Below, piece by piece: positions 6,141 through 11,035 of a stretch of 11,035 nt of DNA; the stretch's first letter is position 1, and the number at the start of each line of letters is the position of its first letter. This DNA is from Actinomycetota bacterium (GTDB lineage Bacteria > Actinomycetota > Thermoleophilia > Solirubrobacterales > Solirubrobacteraceae), in assembly GCA_005788585.1 (NCBI GenBank), contig SYBY01000006.1, positions 1-11,035 of the forward strand, read 5' to 3'. The notes beneath the pieces are model-generated. The model saw only the letters and a list, made by a program, of their open reading frames with translations, was not told the origin of the DNA and did not search any database. Both the position numbers and the translations under genes were made by a program.

Positions 6141-7385
6141 ATGGGCCGGCTGCGGATGAGCGACGAGGAGCGTCTGCTGCGCTGCCTCATCGGCGTGGCA
6201 CCGCGGCGCGCGCGCGAAGAGCCGCTCGTGCGTGAGCTGTTCGCGCGCTCCGACCCAGCGCTCCTGCGCGAGACGTTCGAGCGCGACCGGCTGGTCCCGC
6301 TCGCTGGGGGACGGCTTGTGGCGATCGTCGGGGACATGGCCCCGGAATGGCTGCGCACCTGGGTCGACCAGCACACCGCTGCGGCACAGGCATGGGGCGA
6401 GCGCCATGAGCTGATCGAGCTTCTGGTGCTCGGAGCGCTCAAGCGCGCGGGCGTCGCCGCCATGCCGCTGAAGGGCAGCCGCGTGGCGCGCGACGTTCAC
6501 GGCTCGCTTGCGCTGCGCAGTGCCGGGGATATCGACGTGCTCGTCGCCGAGGAGGACCTCGCGCGAGGCGTGTCCGCGCTCGTCGCCGAAGGGTGGTCTC
6601 CCCCCGGCGACCCGGTGGGCAAGGACGGCCTCCCGATGATCCACTTCGCACTGGACCACAAGGGTGGCCTCCCGCCGGTGGAGCTGCATTGGCGCGTGCA
6701 CTTCCATGAGCGCACGTGGGCGCGAGGCGTGCTGGAACGGTCGGACACCGGACCGGGCGAGCGCGAGCCCTCAGCCGGCGACCTCCTCGCCCTTCTGCTC
6801 CTGCTGTACGCCCGGGAGGGGTGCAACAACCTGCGGCTGGCCGCCGACGTGGCCGGCTGGTGGGACCGTTTCGGTGATGCGCCGATGGCCGGCGCGCTGG
6901 CGTCCGTCGACGCCGTGCCCTCACTACGGCCAGCGTTCGTCACCGCAGCGGTCGCGGCCGAGCGTGCCGTCGGACTGCCCAGTGCACGGGTGCTGGGCCT
7001 GCATGTTCGCTCCCCAGGGTGTTCGCGCCTGGGCGTGCAGTTCGCGACGCTGCCGCTGGCGGCAACCGACGAGCAACGGAAGGCCGAGCGACGACTGGCG
7101 GACCACTTGCTGGCACCGGCATCTGAGCTCGTACCCTCGCTGCGCCGCCAGGCGATCCCCTCCCCCGCCGTTGCGGTCTACCTTCGCCCGCACCTCGCCG
7201 ACGATCGAAGGCGGCTGGCGGCGGACGTGCTCGTCAGCGCGCTGATGGTTCCCACGCGGGCGGTCATCGCTGGGCTCCGACTGCGCGGCTCGGCCGTGGG
7301 GACGCAGCTCGAGGTCGGACTCGACCGCCGGCGCGCGGAACTACGCGGCGGCGCGTTCGGTGGCCGGTCGGGCCCAAGCGACTGA
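6141..7385 (+). CDS. Nucleotidyltransferase-family protein, putative lasso tail-tailoring enzyme
   Basis: 414 residues. It resembles the uncharacterised nucleotidyltransferase family common at the ends of lasso clusters: AMPLKGSRVARDVHGS followed by LRSAGDIDVLVAEEDL, where Asp130 and Asp132 form the D-x-D metal site of the polymerase-beta-type fold, then VELHWRVHFHERTW (an ELHW..H motif typical of the family), and a helical C-terminal half. In the pseudomycoidin pathway a related protein acts on the phosphorylated peptide tail (hexose addition was reported, as I recall), so a similar secondary modification after the kinase is plausible. The donor and product cannot be read from sequence. Start: the ATG at 6141, 4 nt after the ABC stop; a second ATG at 6156 (MSDEERLLRC) would remove five residues, and neither has a clear ribosome binding site. 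Last gene of the operon. Family fairly sure; function inferred. Confidence 0.82.
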   Translation: MGRLRMSDEERLLRCLIGVAPRRAREEPLVRELFARSDPALLRETFERDRLVPLAGGRLVAIVGDMAPEWLRTWVDQHTAAAQAWGERHELIELLVLGALKRAGVAAMPLKGSRVARDVHGSLALRSAGDIDVLVAEEDLARGVSALVAEGWSPPGDPVGKDGLPMIHFALDHKGGLPPVELHWRVHFHERTWARGVLERSDTGPGEREPSAGDLLALLLLLYAREGCNNLRLAADVAGWWDRFGDAPMAGALASVDAVPSLRPAFVTAAVAAERAVGLPSARVLGLHVRSPGCSRLGVQFATLPLAATDEQRKAERRLADHLLAPASELVPSLRRQAIPSPAVAVYLRPHLADDRRRLAADVLVSALMVPTRAVIAGLRLRGSAVGTQLEVGLDRRRAELRGGAFGGRSGPSD

Positions 7386-7387
7386 CG

Positions 7388-7675
7388 TCACCGCTGACGA
7401 CTCTGCGTGCTGGGGGCGTCCGCGCCGTCGGCGACGTCGCCTCCATCGGCCCGCGAGAATCGCCCCGTCGGCCGAAGCACGGGCTCGGATCGCACCACGT
7501 GCGGGATGGGAGCGTGCACCGGGGCTTTGCCCCGGCGCACGAGGACCGGCCCGTACCGCCCGCCGGCGATGCGCAGCACGAACGCCCCCCTCGCGGCGGA
7601 ATACCGAAAGGCCGGCCGCAACAGGCGCAGGGCCAAGGGGCCGACAGCACGTCTACGACGAGGCTGGTCACGCAT
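7388..7675 (-). CDS. Hypothetical small basic protein (uncertain gene)
   Basis: 95 residues if started at the ATG at 7675. I do not recognise a function. The central part (RPAFRYSAARGAFVLRIAG, then GRYGPVLVRRG) looks like ordinary protein sequence with hydrophobic and aromatic residues, unlike the Arg/Ala/Pro-rich shadows in other frames here. The rest is rich in Arg and Gly. The frame stays open far upstream to 7999, but that extension runs through the cupin gene. Its stop lies 2 nt from the stop of the nucleotidyltransferase gene, so the two would converge almost without a gap. No ribosome binding site is evident. A strong hairpin lies inside the frame (7513-7541), which argues somewhat against it. 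It could be the last gene of the minus-strand dehydratase-cupin operon, 185 nt after the cupin; or the stretch may be noncoding. Confidence 0.42.
   Translation of the reverse strand: MRDQPRRRRAVGPLALRLLRPAFRYSAARGAFVLRIAGGRYGPVLVRRGKAPVHAPIPHVVRSEPVLRPTGRFSRADGGDVADGADAPSTQSRQR
7513..7541. terminator. Strong GC hairpin, possible bidirectional terminator
   Basis: Arms 7513-7525 and 7529-7541 pair over 13 positions with one mismatch (A7518 opposite C7536) around a TTT loop; the inner part is CCGGGGC-TTT-GCCCCGG. It lies between the converging lasso operon and the minus-strand operon, where a terminator is expected. There is no T-run on either side, so it would be a hairpin-only type, and the stem also lies within the possible small gene on the minus strand. 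Confidence 0.4.
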
Positions 7676-7860
7676 GGTCTTCGTCCACCTGATTGGCAGT
7701 AGGGGCGGAAGGCTGGTCTCTGCGCGCTGGACGGTGTCCGTCAGCACGCGGTCGCGTCCATCATGCCCTAGTCGCGCGCGGACGTGGGGCCAATCTGGCA
7801 GCGCGTCGAGGGACCAGCGGTCCAGACGCCCCGGTGACCCGGACCACGGGTCGACTGGAG
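7676..7860. other. Spacer without a recognised gene
   Basis: This stretch lies between the cupin stop and the possible small minus-strand gene. Both strands are open in parts, but translations are Arg/Pro/Ala-rich and match nothing I know. No clear promoter, RNA gene or repeat is seen. If the small gene at 7388-7675 is not real, the noncoding stretch is 475 nt (7386-7860), the longest in the window and the likely right border of the lasso operon. Confidence 0.5.
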
Positions 7861-8241
7861 CTACGGCGCGTTCGTGCCCTCCCGGCCGTACCCGTCCTGC
7901 AGCCTGACCACGTCCTCGAGGTGCGGGGTCGACACCTCGAGCACGTCCGCATCCTCGATGGCTTCGATCGTGTGCACCTCGCCGGGCCGGTTGCGCCATG
8001 TCTCGCCCGGCCCCATCTCGGTCGCCTCGAGGTTGTCGAGCGTGGTGCCCTTGTGCAGGTACACCTGCCCCTTCAAGACGTAGCTCGTTTCGTCTTTGAT
8101 CTCGTGGTACTGCACCGACAGCTTATGGCCGGCATTGACGTGCAGGATCTTGCCGACGTACTGGTCGGTCCACGCCCACCAGATCTCGTACCCCCAGGGC
8201 TTCTTGACGTGGACCGGGAGCTGATCGGGACGGATGTCCAC
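7861..8241 (-). CDS. Cupin protein of the type II phosphomannose isomerase kind
   Basis: 126 residues, one cupin barrel. Motifs: KKPWGYEIWW near the start (the KPWG(W/Y)E signature of mannose-6-phosphate isomerase cupins), AGHKLSVQYHEIKDETSYVL giving the His/Gln/His/Glu metal site, and PGEVHTIEAIEDADVLEVST with the last His ligand, followed by DVVRLQDGYGRE. Full type II enzymes are often fused to a GDP-mannose pyrophosphorylase; this is the isolated barrel, so it may be an isomerase or a sugar-phosphate-binding relative. Start: the GTG at 8241, 3 nt after the stop of the HadB-like gene, so it is the third gene of a tight operon. Nearby dTDP-rhamnose genes make a role in sugar metabolism plausible, but the substrate is not shown. 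Confidence 0.85.
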   Translation of the reverse strand: MDIRPDQLPVHVKKPWGYEIWWAWTDQYVGKILHVNAGHKLSVQYHEIKDETSYVLKGQVYLHKGTTLDNLEATEMGPGETWRNRPGEVHTIEAIEDADVLEVSTPHLEDVVRLQDGYGREGTNAP

Positions 8242-8244
8242 GGC

Positions 8245-8637
8245 TCAACTCAGAGCGATATCGGCTTCCGCATTGCGCACGATCTGGCTGCCGTTCTGCT
8301 CGGCGGCCGTTTCGACCCGTGCCACACCGTCAGTCACCTCAACGACCTTGGAGGTCACGACGATCTCCTGTTCCGGCAGGCCCATGCCGCGGAACTGGAC
8401 CTTCAGCCGCTTCAGTGACTCGGGTCCGCCACCTGCATCGGTTTGCGCGCGCGCGACCTGAGCCATCGTGTAGAGGCCGTGGAGGATCTTGCCGGGCAGG
8501 CCGACGCTCTTGGCGAACTCCTCATCGATGTGAATCGGGTTGAAGTCCCCCGACGCGCCCGCGTACCGCACGGTGAGAAACCGGTCGGGCGTGACGCGCA
8601 GCTCGGGGAGCTCCTGCCCCTCGGTGAACTCGGCCAT
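8245..8637 (-). CDS. MaoC-like (R)-specific acyl dehydratase, catalytic (HadB-like) subunit
   Basis: 130 residues, a single hot-dog domain. The hydratase 2 motif is complete: YAGASGDFNPIHIDEEFAKS, with Asp31, Asn33 and His36, the same positions as the catalytic Asp31-His36 pair of Aeromonas PhaJ, followed by GLPGKILHGLYTMAQVAR. It should dehydrate (R)-3-hydroxyacyl-ACP or hydrate enoyl-CoA, in the cytosol. It starts 3 nt after the stop of the HadA-like gene (ATG at 8637), as for partners of a heterodimer such as mycobacterial HadAB. The pathway (fatty acid elongation or another acyl chain) cannot be decided from the sequence. Confidence 0.9.
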   Translation of the reverse strand: MAEFTEGQELPELRVTPDRFLTVRYAGASGDFNPIHIDEEFAKSVGLPGKILHGLYTMAQVARAQTDAGGGPESLKRLKVQFRGMGLPEQEIVVTSKVVEVTDGVARVETAAEQNGSQIVRNAEADIALS

Positions 8638-8640
8638 TGC

Positions 8641-9081
8641 TCAGACCCCCCTCACGATGTTGGTCCACTCGCCGACGCAGACGGTCTCGCCGCGCTGGTT
8701 CGTGGAGGTCGTCTCGAAGACGTAGAAGCCCATCCCGCCACGCTCGGAGATGTCCTTCACGGTCGAGGTGGTGGTGATCTCGTCACCACCGACGACCGGA
8801 GCGCTCCAGGTGAACTCCTGGCCGCCGTGGACCATCATCGCGAAGTTGATGCCCACCTCTGGGTCGAACAGCCCGGGGATGACGGCCGGCGACTTGTAGA
8901 CGACGGCGAACATGGGCGGGGCGACGACGTCGGCGTAGCCGGCTGCCTTCGCGGCCGCGGCATCGAGGTGGATCGGGTTGGTCTCCCCGACCGCGGCGGC
9001 GTATTCCTTGATCTTCTCCCGGCCGACGGCGTAGGTCGTCGGCGGGTAGCTCTTGCCGATGGCAGATGTGGTGACGGGCAT
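8641..9081 (-). CDS. MaoC N-terminal-like dehydratase partner (HadA-like) subunit
   Basis: 146 residues, hot-dog fold of the FAS1-like dehydratase type. Visible features: GKSYPPTTYAVGREKIKEYA at the start, AVGETNPIHLDAAAAKAAGY where Glu33 replaces the catalytic Asp while His38 is kept, APPMFAVVYKSP, and VHGGQEFTWSAPVVGGDEI near the substrate tunnel. In Had systems this partner shapes the acyl pocket while HadB carries the catalytic dyad; the Glu-for-Asp change fits that. Start: the ATG at 9081, 9 nt after a TACTGT box, probably leaderless. First gene of the three-gene minus-strand operon; divergent from rmlC. Confidence 0.9.
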   Translation of the reverse strand: MPVTTSAIGKSYPPTTYAVGREKIKEYAAAVGETNPIHLDAAAAKAAGYADVVAPPMFAVVYKSPAVIPGLFDPEVGINFAMMVHGGQEFTWSAPVVGGDEITTTSTVKDISERGGMGFYVFETTSTNQRGETVCVGEWTNIVRGV

Positions 9082-9090
9082 GGGGCTCGG

Positions 9091-9119
9091 ACAGTACCGA
9101 GCATGCGCGACGCTGTGAC
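9091..9119 (-). promoter_or_regulatory. Promoter of the hadA-hadB-cupin operon
   Basis: On the minus strand a -35-like GTCACA (9119-9114, four of six as in TTGACA), a 17-nt spacer and a -10 TACTGT (9096-9091) precede the ATG at 9081 by 9 nt. It is the best two-part promoter in the window and predicts a leaderless or nearly leaderless mRNA. Confidence 0.55.
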
Positions 9120-9149
9120 GGCGAGCACACCAGTTTCCCCGCGGACGGG

Positions 9150-9155
9150 TACTCT
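9150..9155 (+). promoter_or_regulatory. -10 box of the rml operon
   Basis: TACTCT (TAnnnT) ends 9 nt before the rmlC GTG at 9165, the same geometry as in front of the divergent hadA-like gene. No clear -35 is found 16-19 nt upstream. It supports GTG 9165 as the start and a leaderless or near-leaderless mRNA. Confidence 0.45.
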
Positions 9156-9164
9156 GCCGCGCTC

Positions 9165-9734
9165 GTGCGCGTAAGTGAAACCGACCTGCCCGGCGTCCTG
9201 GTTCTGGAGCCTGCCGTCCACGGCGACCATCGAGGGTTCTTCCTCGAGAGCTACCGCGATGACGTCGCACGCTCGGCAGGGATGGAGACCGCCTGGGTCC
9301 AGGACAACCACAGCCGATCCAGGCGGGGCATCGTCCGCGGCATGCACTTCGCGCTCGGCGCCGGCCAGACGAAGCTCGTCCGCTGTGTCCGTGGCGCGAT
9401 CCTCGACGTCGTCGTCGACATCCGGCGCGGATCACCGACCTACGGACAGTGGCGCAGCTTCGAACTCGACGATGCCACCCACCGCCAGCTCTACATCCCG
9501 ATCGGCTTCGCGCACGGCTTCTGCGTGCTCTCCGATGTCGCCGATGTCGCGTACAAGTGCTCCAACTACTACGACCCGGCGGTGGAGCGGGGCTTCCGGT
9601 TCGACGACCCGGAGGTCGCCATCACCTGGCCGGACCTCACCCTGGACGTCTCCGAGCGAGATCGCACCGCTCCGCTCCTGAGCGACATCGCAGACGGTCT
9701 CCCCTTCGAATTCGCGAGCGCCCACGATGTCTGA
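9165..9734 (+). CDS. rmlC: dTDP-4-dehydrorhamnose 3,5-epimerase
   Basis: 189 residues, near the usual 180-200. It epimerises C3 and C5 of dTDP-4-keto-6-deoxyglucose in dTDP-L-rhamnose synthesis. Motifs: DHRGFFLESYR (the D.RG.F.E.. opening), QDNHSRSRRGIVRGMHFALG with catalytic His61 (family RG(L/M)H), KLVRCVRGAILDVVVDIRRG, YIPIGFAHGFCVLSD, and YKCSNYYDPAVERGFRFDDP with Tyr130 as the likely acid. Start: the GTG at 9165 just after the -10 box; the resulting N-terminus is normal for the family. Its stop overlaps rmlA by 8 nt. The precise role (cell-wall or surface rhamnose) is inferred. Confidence 0.95.
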   Translation: MRVSETDLPGVLVLEPAVHGDHRGFFLESYRDDVARSAGMETAWVQDNHSRSRRGIVRGMHFALGAGQTKLVRCVRGAILDVVVDIRRGSPTYGQWRSFELDDATHRQLYIPIGFAHGFCVLSDVADVAYKCSNYYDPAVERGFRFDDPEVAITWPDLTLDVSERDRTAPLLSDIADGLPFEFASAHDV

Positions 9735-10803
9735 CCTGAAGGGTTTGATTCTCTCCGGTGGGAAGGGCACGCGGCTGCGGCCGATCACGCACACCAGCGC
9801 GAAGCAGTTGGTGCCGGTGGCGAACAAGCCGGTGTTGTTCTTCGGGATCGAGGCGATGGCCGATGCGGGGATCACCGAGGTGGGGATCATCATCGCGCCG
9901 GAGACCGGCGGTGAGATCCGTGAGGCGTGCGGTGACGGGTCGCAGTTCGGGGTGGCGATTACGTACATCGAGCAGGACGAACCGTTGGGGTTGGCGCATG
10001 CGGTGCTGACCGCCGAGCCGTTCCTCGGTGACTCGCCGTTTGTGATGTATCTGGGGGACAACCTGCTGCAGGGCGGCATCCGCGACCTCGTCACCGCGTT
10101 CGAGGAAGGGTCACCGGACGCGTTGATCTTGTTGACCGAGGTCGATGACCCGCAGAGCTTCGGGATCGCGGCGCTCGACGACGCCGGCCAGGTGGTCAAG
10201 CTCGTCGAGAAGCCCAAGGACCCCCCGTCGAACCTCGCGCTCGTCGGCGTGTACCTGTTCACCCCGCTCATCCACGAGGCCGCGCGCGCGATCACGCCGT
10301 CGGCGCGCGGGGAGCTGGAGATCACCGACGCGATCCAGTGGCTGGTCGACACCGGCCGCCGCGTCGACCCGCACGTCGTCGTCGGGTGGTGGAAGGACAC
10401 CGGCCGCCTGGCCGACATGCTCGAAGCCAACCGCCTCATCCTCGACGTCATCGAACCGCGGATCGAGGGCGAGTTGATCGACAGCACCGTCGAAGGACGC
10501 GTCATCGTCGAACCCGGCGCGGTGTTGACCAACAGCACCGTCCGCGGCCCCGCCGTTATCGGAGCGGGTGCGGAGATCACTGACGCCTACGTTGGTCCCT
10601 ACAGCGCAATCGGCAAGGGAGTCATCGTTCGGTCCGCAGAGATCGAGCACAGCATCCTGCTGACCGGCAGCAAGGTCCTCGATCTCGACGGCCGTATGGA
10701 ATCCAGCCTTCTCGGCCGCAACGTGACGATTTCTCGCGGCCCCAGCCAGCCGCGCGCGTACCGGTTCATGATCGGCGACAACTCCGACATCGGCATCCTG
10801 TGA
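9727..10803 (+). CDS. rmlA: Glucose-1-phosphate thymidylyltransferase, long form
   Basis: 358 residues. It makes dTDP-glucose from dTTP and glucose-1-phosphate, the first step to dTDP-rhamnose. The N-terminal nucleotidyltransferase domain (about 1-235) shows the GGKGTRLRP loop at 11-19, the KPVLFFGIEAM region, YLGDN with metal-binding Asp111, and VEKPKDPPSNLALVGVYLF. Residues about 245-358 form a left-handed beta-helix-like tail (IDSTVEGRVIVEPGAVLTNS, then TVRGPAVIGAGAEITDAYVG). The short RmlA/RffH enzymes are about 290 residues; the 355-residue form with this tail is the StrD-like type found in many actinobacteria. The ATG at 9727 overlaps the rmlC stop, so translation is coupled. Codon use changes inside the gene: TTG, GTG and GGG dominate the first 150 codons, and CTC, GTC and GGC follow after about 10,180. 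Confidence 0.95.
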   Translation: MSDLKGLILSGGKGTRLRPITHTSAKQLVPVANKPVLFFGIEAMADAGITEVGIIIAPETGGEIREACGDGSQFGVAITYIEQDEPLGLAHAVLTAEPFLGDSPFVMYLGDNLLQGGIRDLVTAFEEGSPDALILLTEVDDPQSFGIAALDDAGQVVKLVEKPKDPPSNLALVGVYLFTPLIHEAARAITPSARGELEITDAIQWLVDTGRRVDPHVVVGWWKDTGRLADMLEANRLILDVIEPRIEGELIDSTVEGRVIVEPGAVLTNSTVRGPAVIGAGAEITDAYVGPYSAIGKGVIVRSAEIEHSILLTGSKVLDLDGRMESSLLGRNVTISRGPSQPRAYRFMIGDNSDIGIL

Positions 10804-10879
10804 CACCGCTCAGGCTGCGCCCTCGGATGCCACTGCAAGAACTCGCTGGCGCTCCTGCTTCCGGGCGTGGTGATCGCTC

Positions 10880-11035
10880 GTGAAGCTGCTTGTGACCGGT
10901 GCGGCGGGGATGCTCGGACAGCGCGTGGTCGCTGACGCGACCGCCCGCGGGTGGGACGTGGTCGGGATCGATCTGCCCGACGCCGATCTGACCGATGAGC
11001 ACGCGGCGAGGGAGGTCATCGCCCGTCATGCCCCG
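10880..11035 (+). CDS. rmlD: dTDP-4-dehydrorhamnose reductase or related NAD(P)-dependent sugar epimerase/reductase (start only)
   Basis: 52 codons are present before the right edge. They begin with the Rossmann-fold dinucleotide site KLLVTGAAGMLGQRVV (T-G-A-x-G-M-L-G), then a short strand ending DVVGIDLPDADLTDE and a helix. TGAxGMLG and the DLTD turn are typical of RmlD, which reduces the 4-keto group to give dTDP-L-rhamnose. The short-form SDR start and the rmlC-rmlA context support this over RmlB, whose site reads GxxGFIG. The GTG at 10880 is fixed by an in-frame TGA at 10871-10873. It lies 76 nt after rmlA, a wider gap than between rmlC and rmlA; no strong promoter or terminator is seen there. 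Confidence 0.82.
   Translation, partial: MKLLVTGAAGMLGQRVVADATARGWDVVGIDLPDADLTDEHAAREVIARHAP

Noticed and set aside
7383..7390. Perfect 8-bp palindrome TGACGTCA at the nucleotidyltransferase stop codon
   Set aside because: It is formed by the stop codon and the following bases, is at a gene end rather than a promoter, and is expected by chance at this scale.
1..11035. CRISPR arrays, tRNA or rRNA genes, insertion sequences, attachment sites
   Set aside because: No regularly spaced repeats, cloverleaf or rRNA-like sequence, transposase or integrase motifs, or flanking direct repeats were found on reading both strands, so lasso operon mobility is not directly supported.

Overview
The window is GC-rich (roughly 70%) bacterial DNA with strong G/C preference at third codon positions. 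It probably comes from an actinobacterium. The gene content (HrcA, a HadAB-like dehydratase pair, long-form RmlA) and the repeated placement of a -10 box 7-9 nt before a start codon (leaderless or near-leaderless mRNAs) fit Actinomycetota, perhaps class Thermoleophilia. The class assignment is inference, not something the sequence proves.

Left edge (1-813, minus strand): the N-terminal 271 residues of the heat-shock repressor HrcA, running off the window. Only 26 bp separate its GTG from the divergent ATG at 840, and -10-like boxes for both directions overlap in that gap.

Core (840-7385, plus strand): an apparently complete lasso peptide biosynthetic operon of seven tightly packed genes. The order is: stand-alone PqqD-like RRE; an unusually short asparagine-synthetase-like macrolactam cyclase; a 51-residue precursor; an RRE fused to a transglutaminase-like leader protease (B1-B2 fusion); an HPr-kinase-like peptide kinase; a one-chain ABC exporter half; and a nucleotidyltransferase-family protein. 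The precursor has the full leader pattern Y-x2-P-x-(L/V)-x3-G-x5-T-x. It predicts a 28-residue core starting with Ser, with Asp at core position 8 (eight-residue macrolactam ring) and a Pro/Gly-rich tail ending in Ser. A C-terminal Ser plus kinase plus nucleotidyltransferase matches the paeninodin/pseudomycoidin type of tail-modified lasso peptide. Inferred pathway: an RRE captures the leader, B2 cuts after residue 23, the cyclase joins Ser1 to Asp8, the kinase phosphorylates the terminal Ser, the nucleotidyltransferase may elaborate it, and the ABC protein exports the product.

Spacer (7386-7860): a possible small 95-residue minus-strand gene that ends 2 nt from the operon's last stop codon, and a strong GC hairpin.

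Right part: a minus-strand operon (9081 to 7861) encodes a HadA-like and a HadB-like hot-dog dehydratase subunit and a phosphomannose-isomerase-type cupin, with 3-nt gaps. Divergent from it on the plus strand is a dTDP-rhamnose set: rmlC, rmlA (long form with a C-terminal repeat domain) and the start of rmlD, cut by the right edge. These look like host housekeeping or envelope genes flanking the lasso operon. No RNA genes, CRISPR arrays, insertion sequences or attachment sites were recognised.
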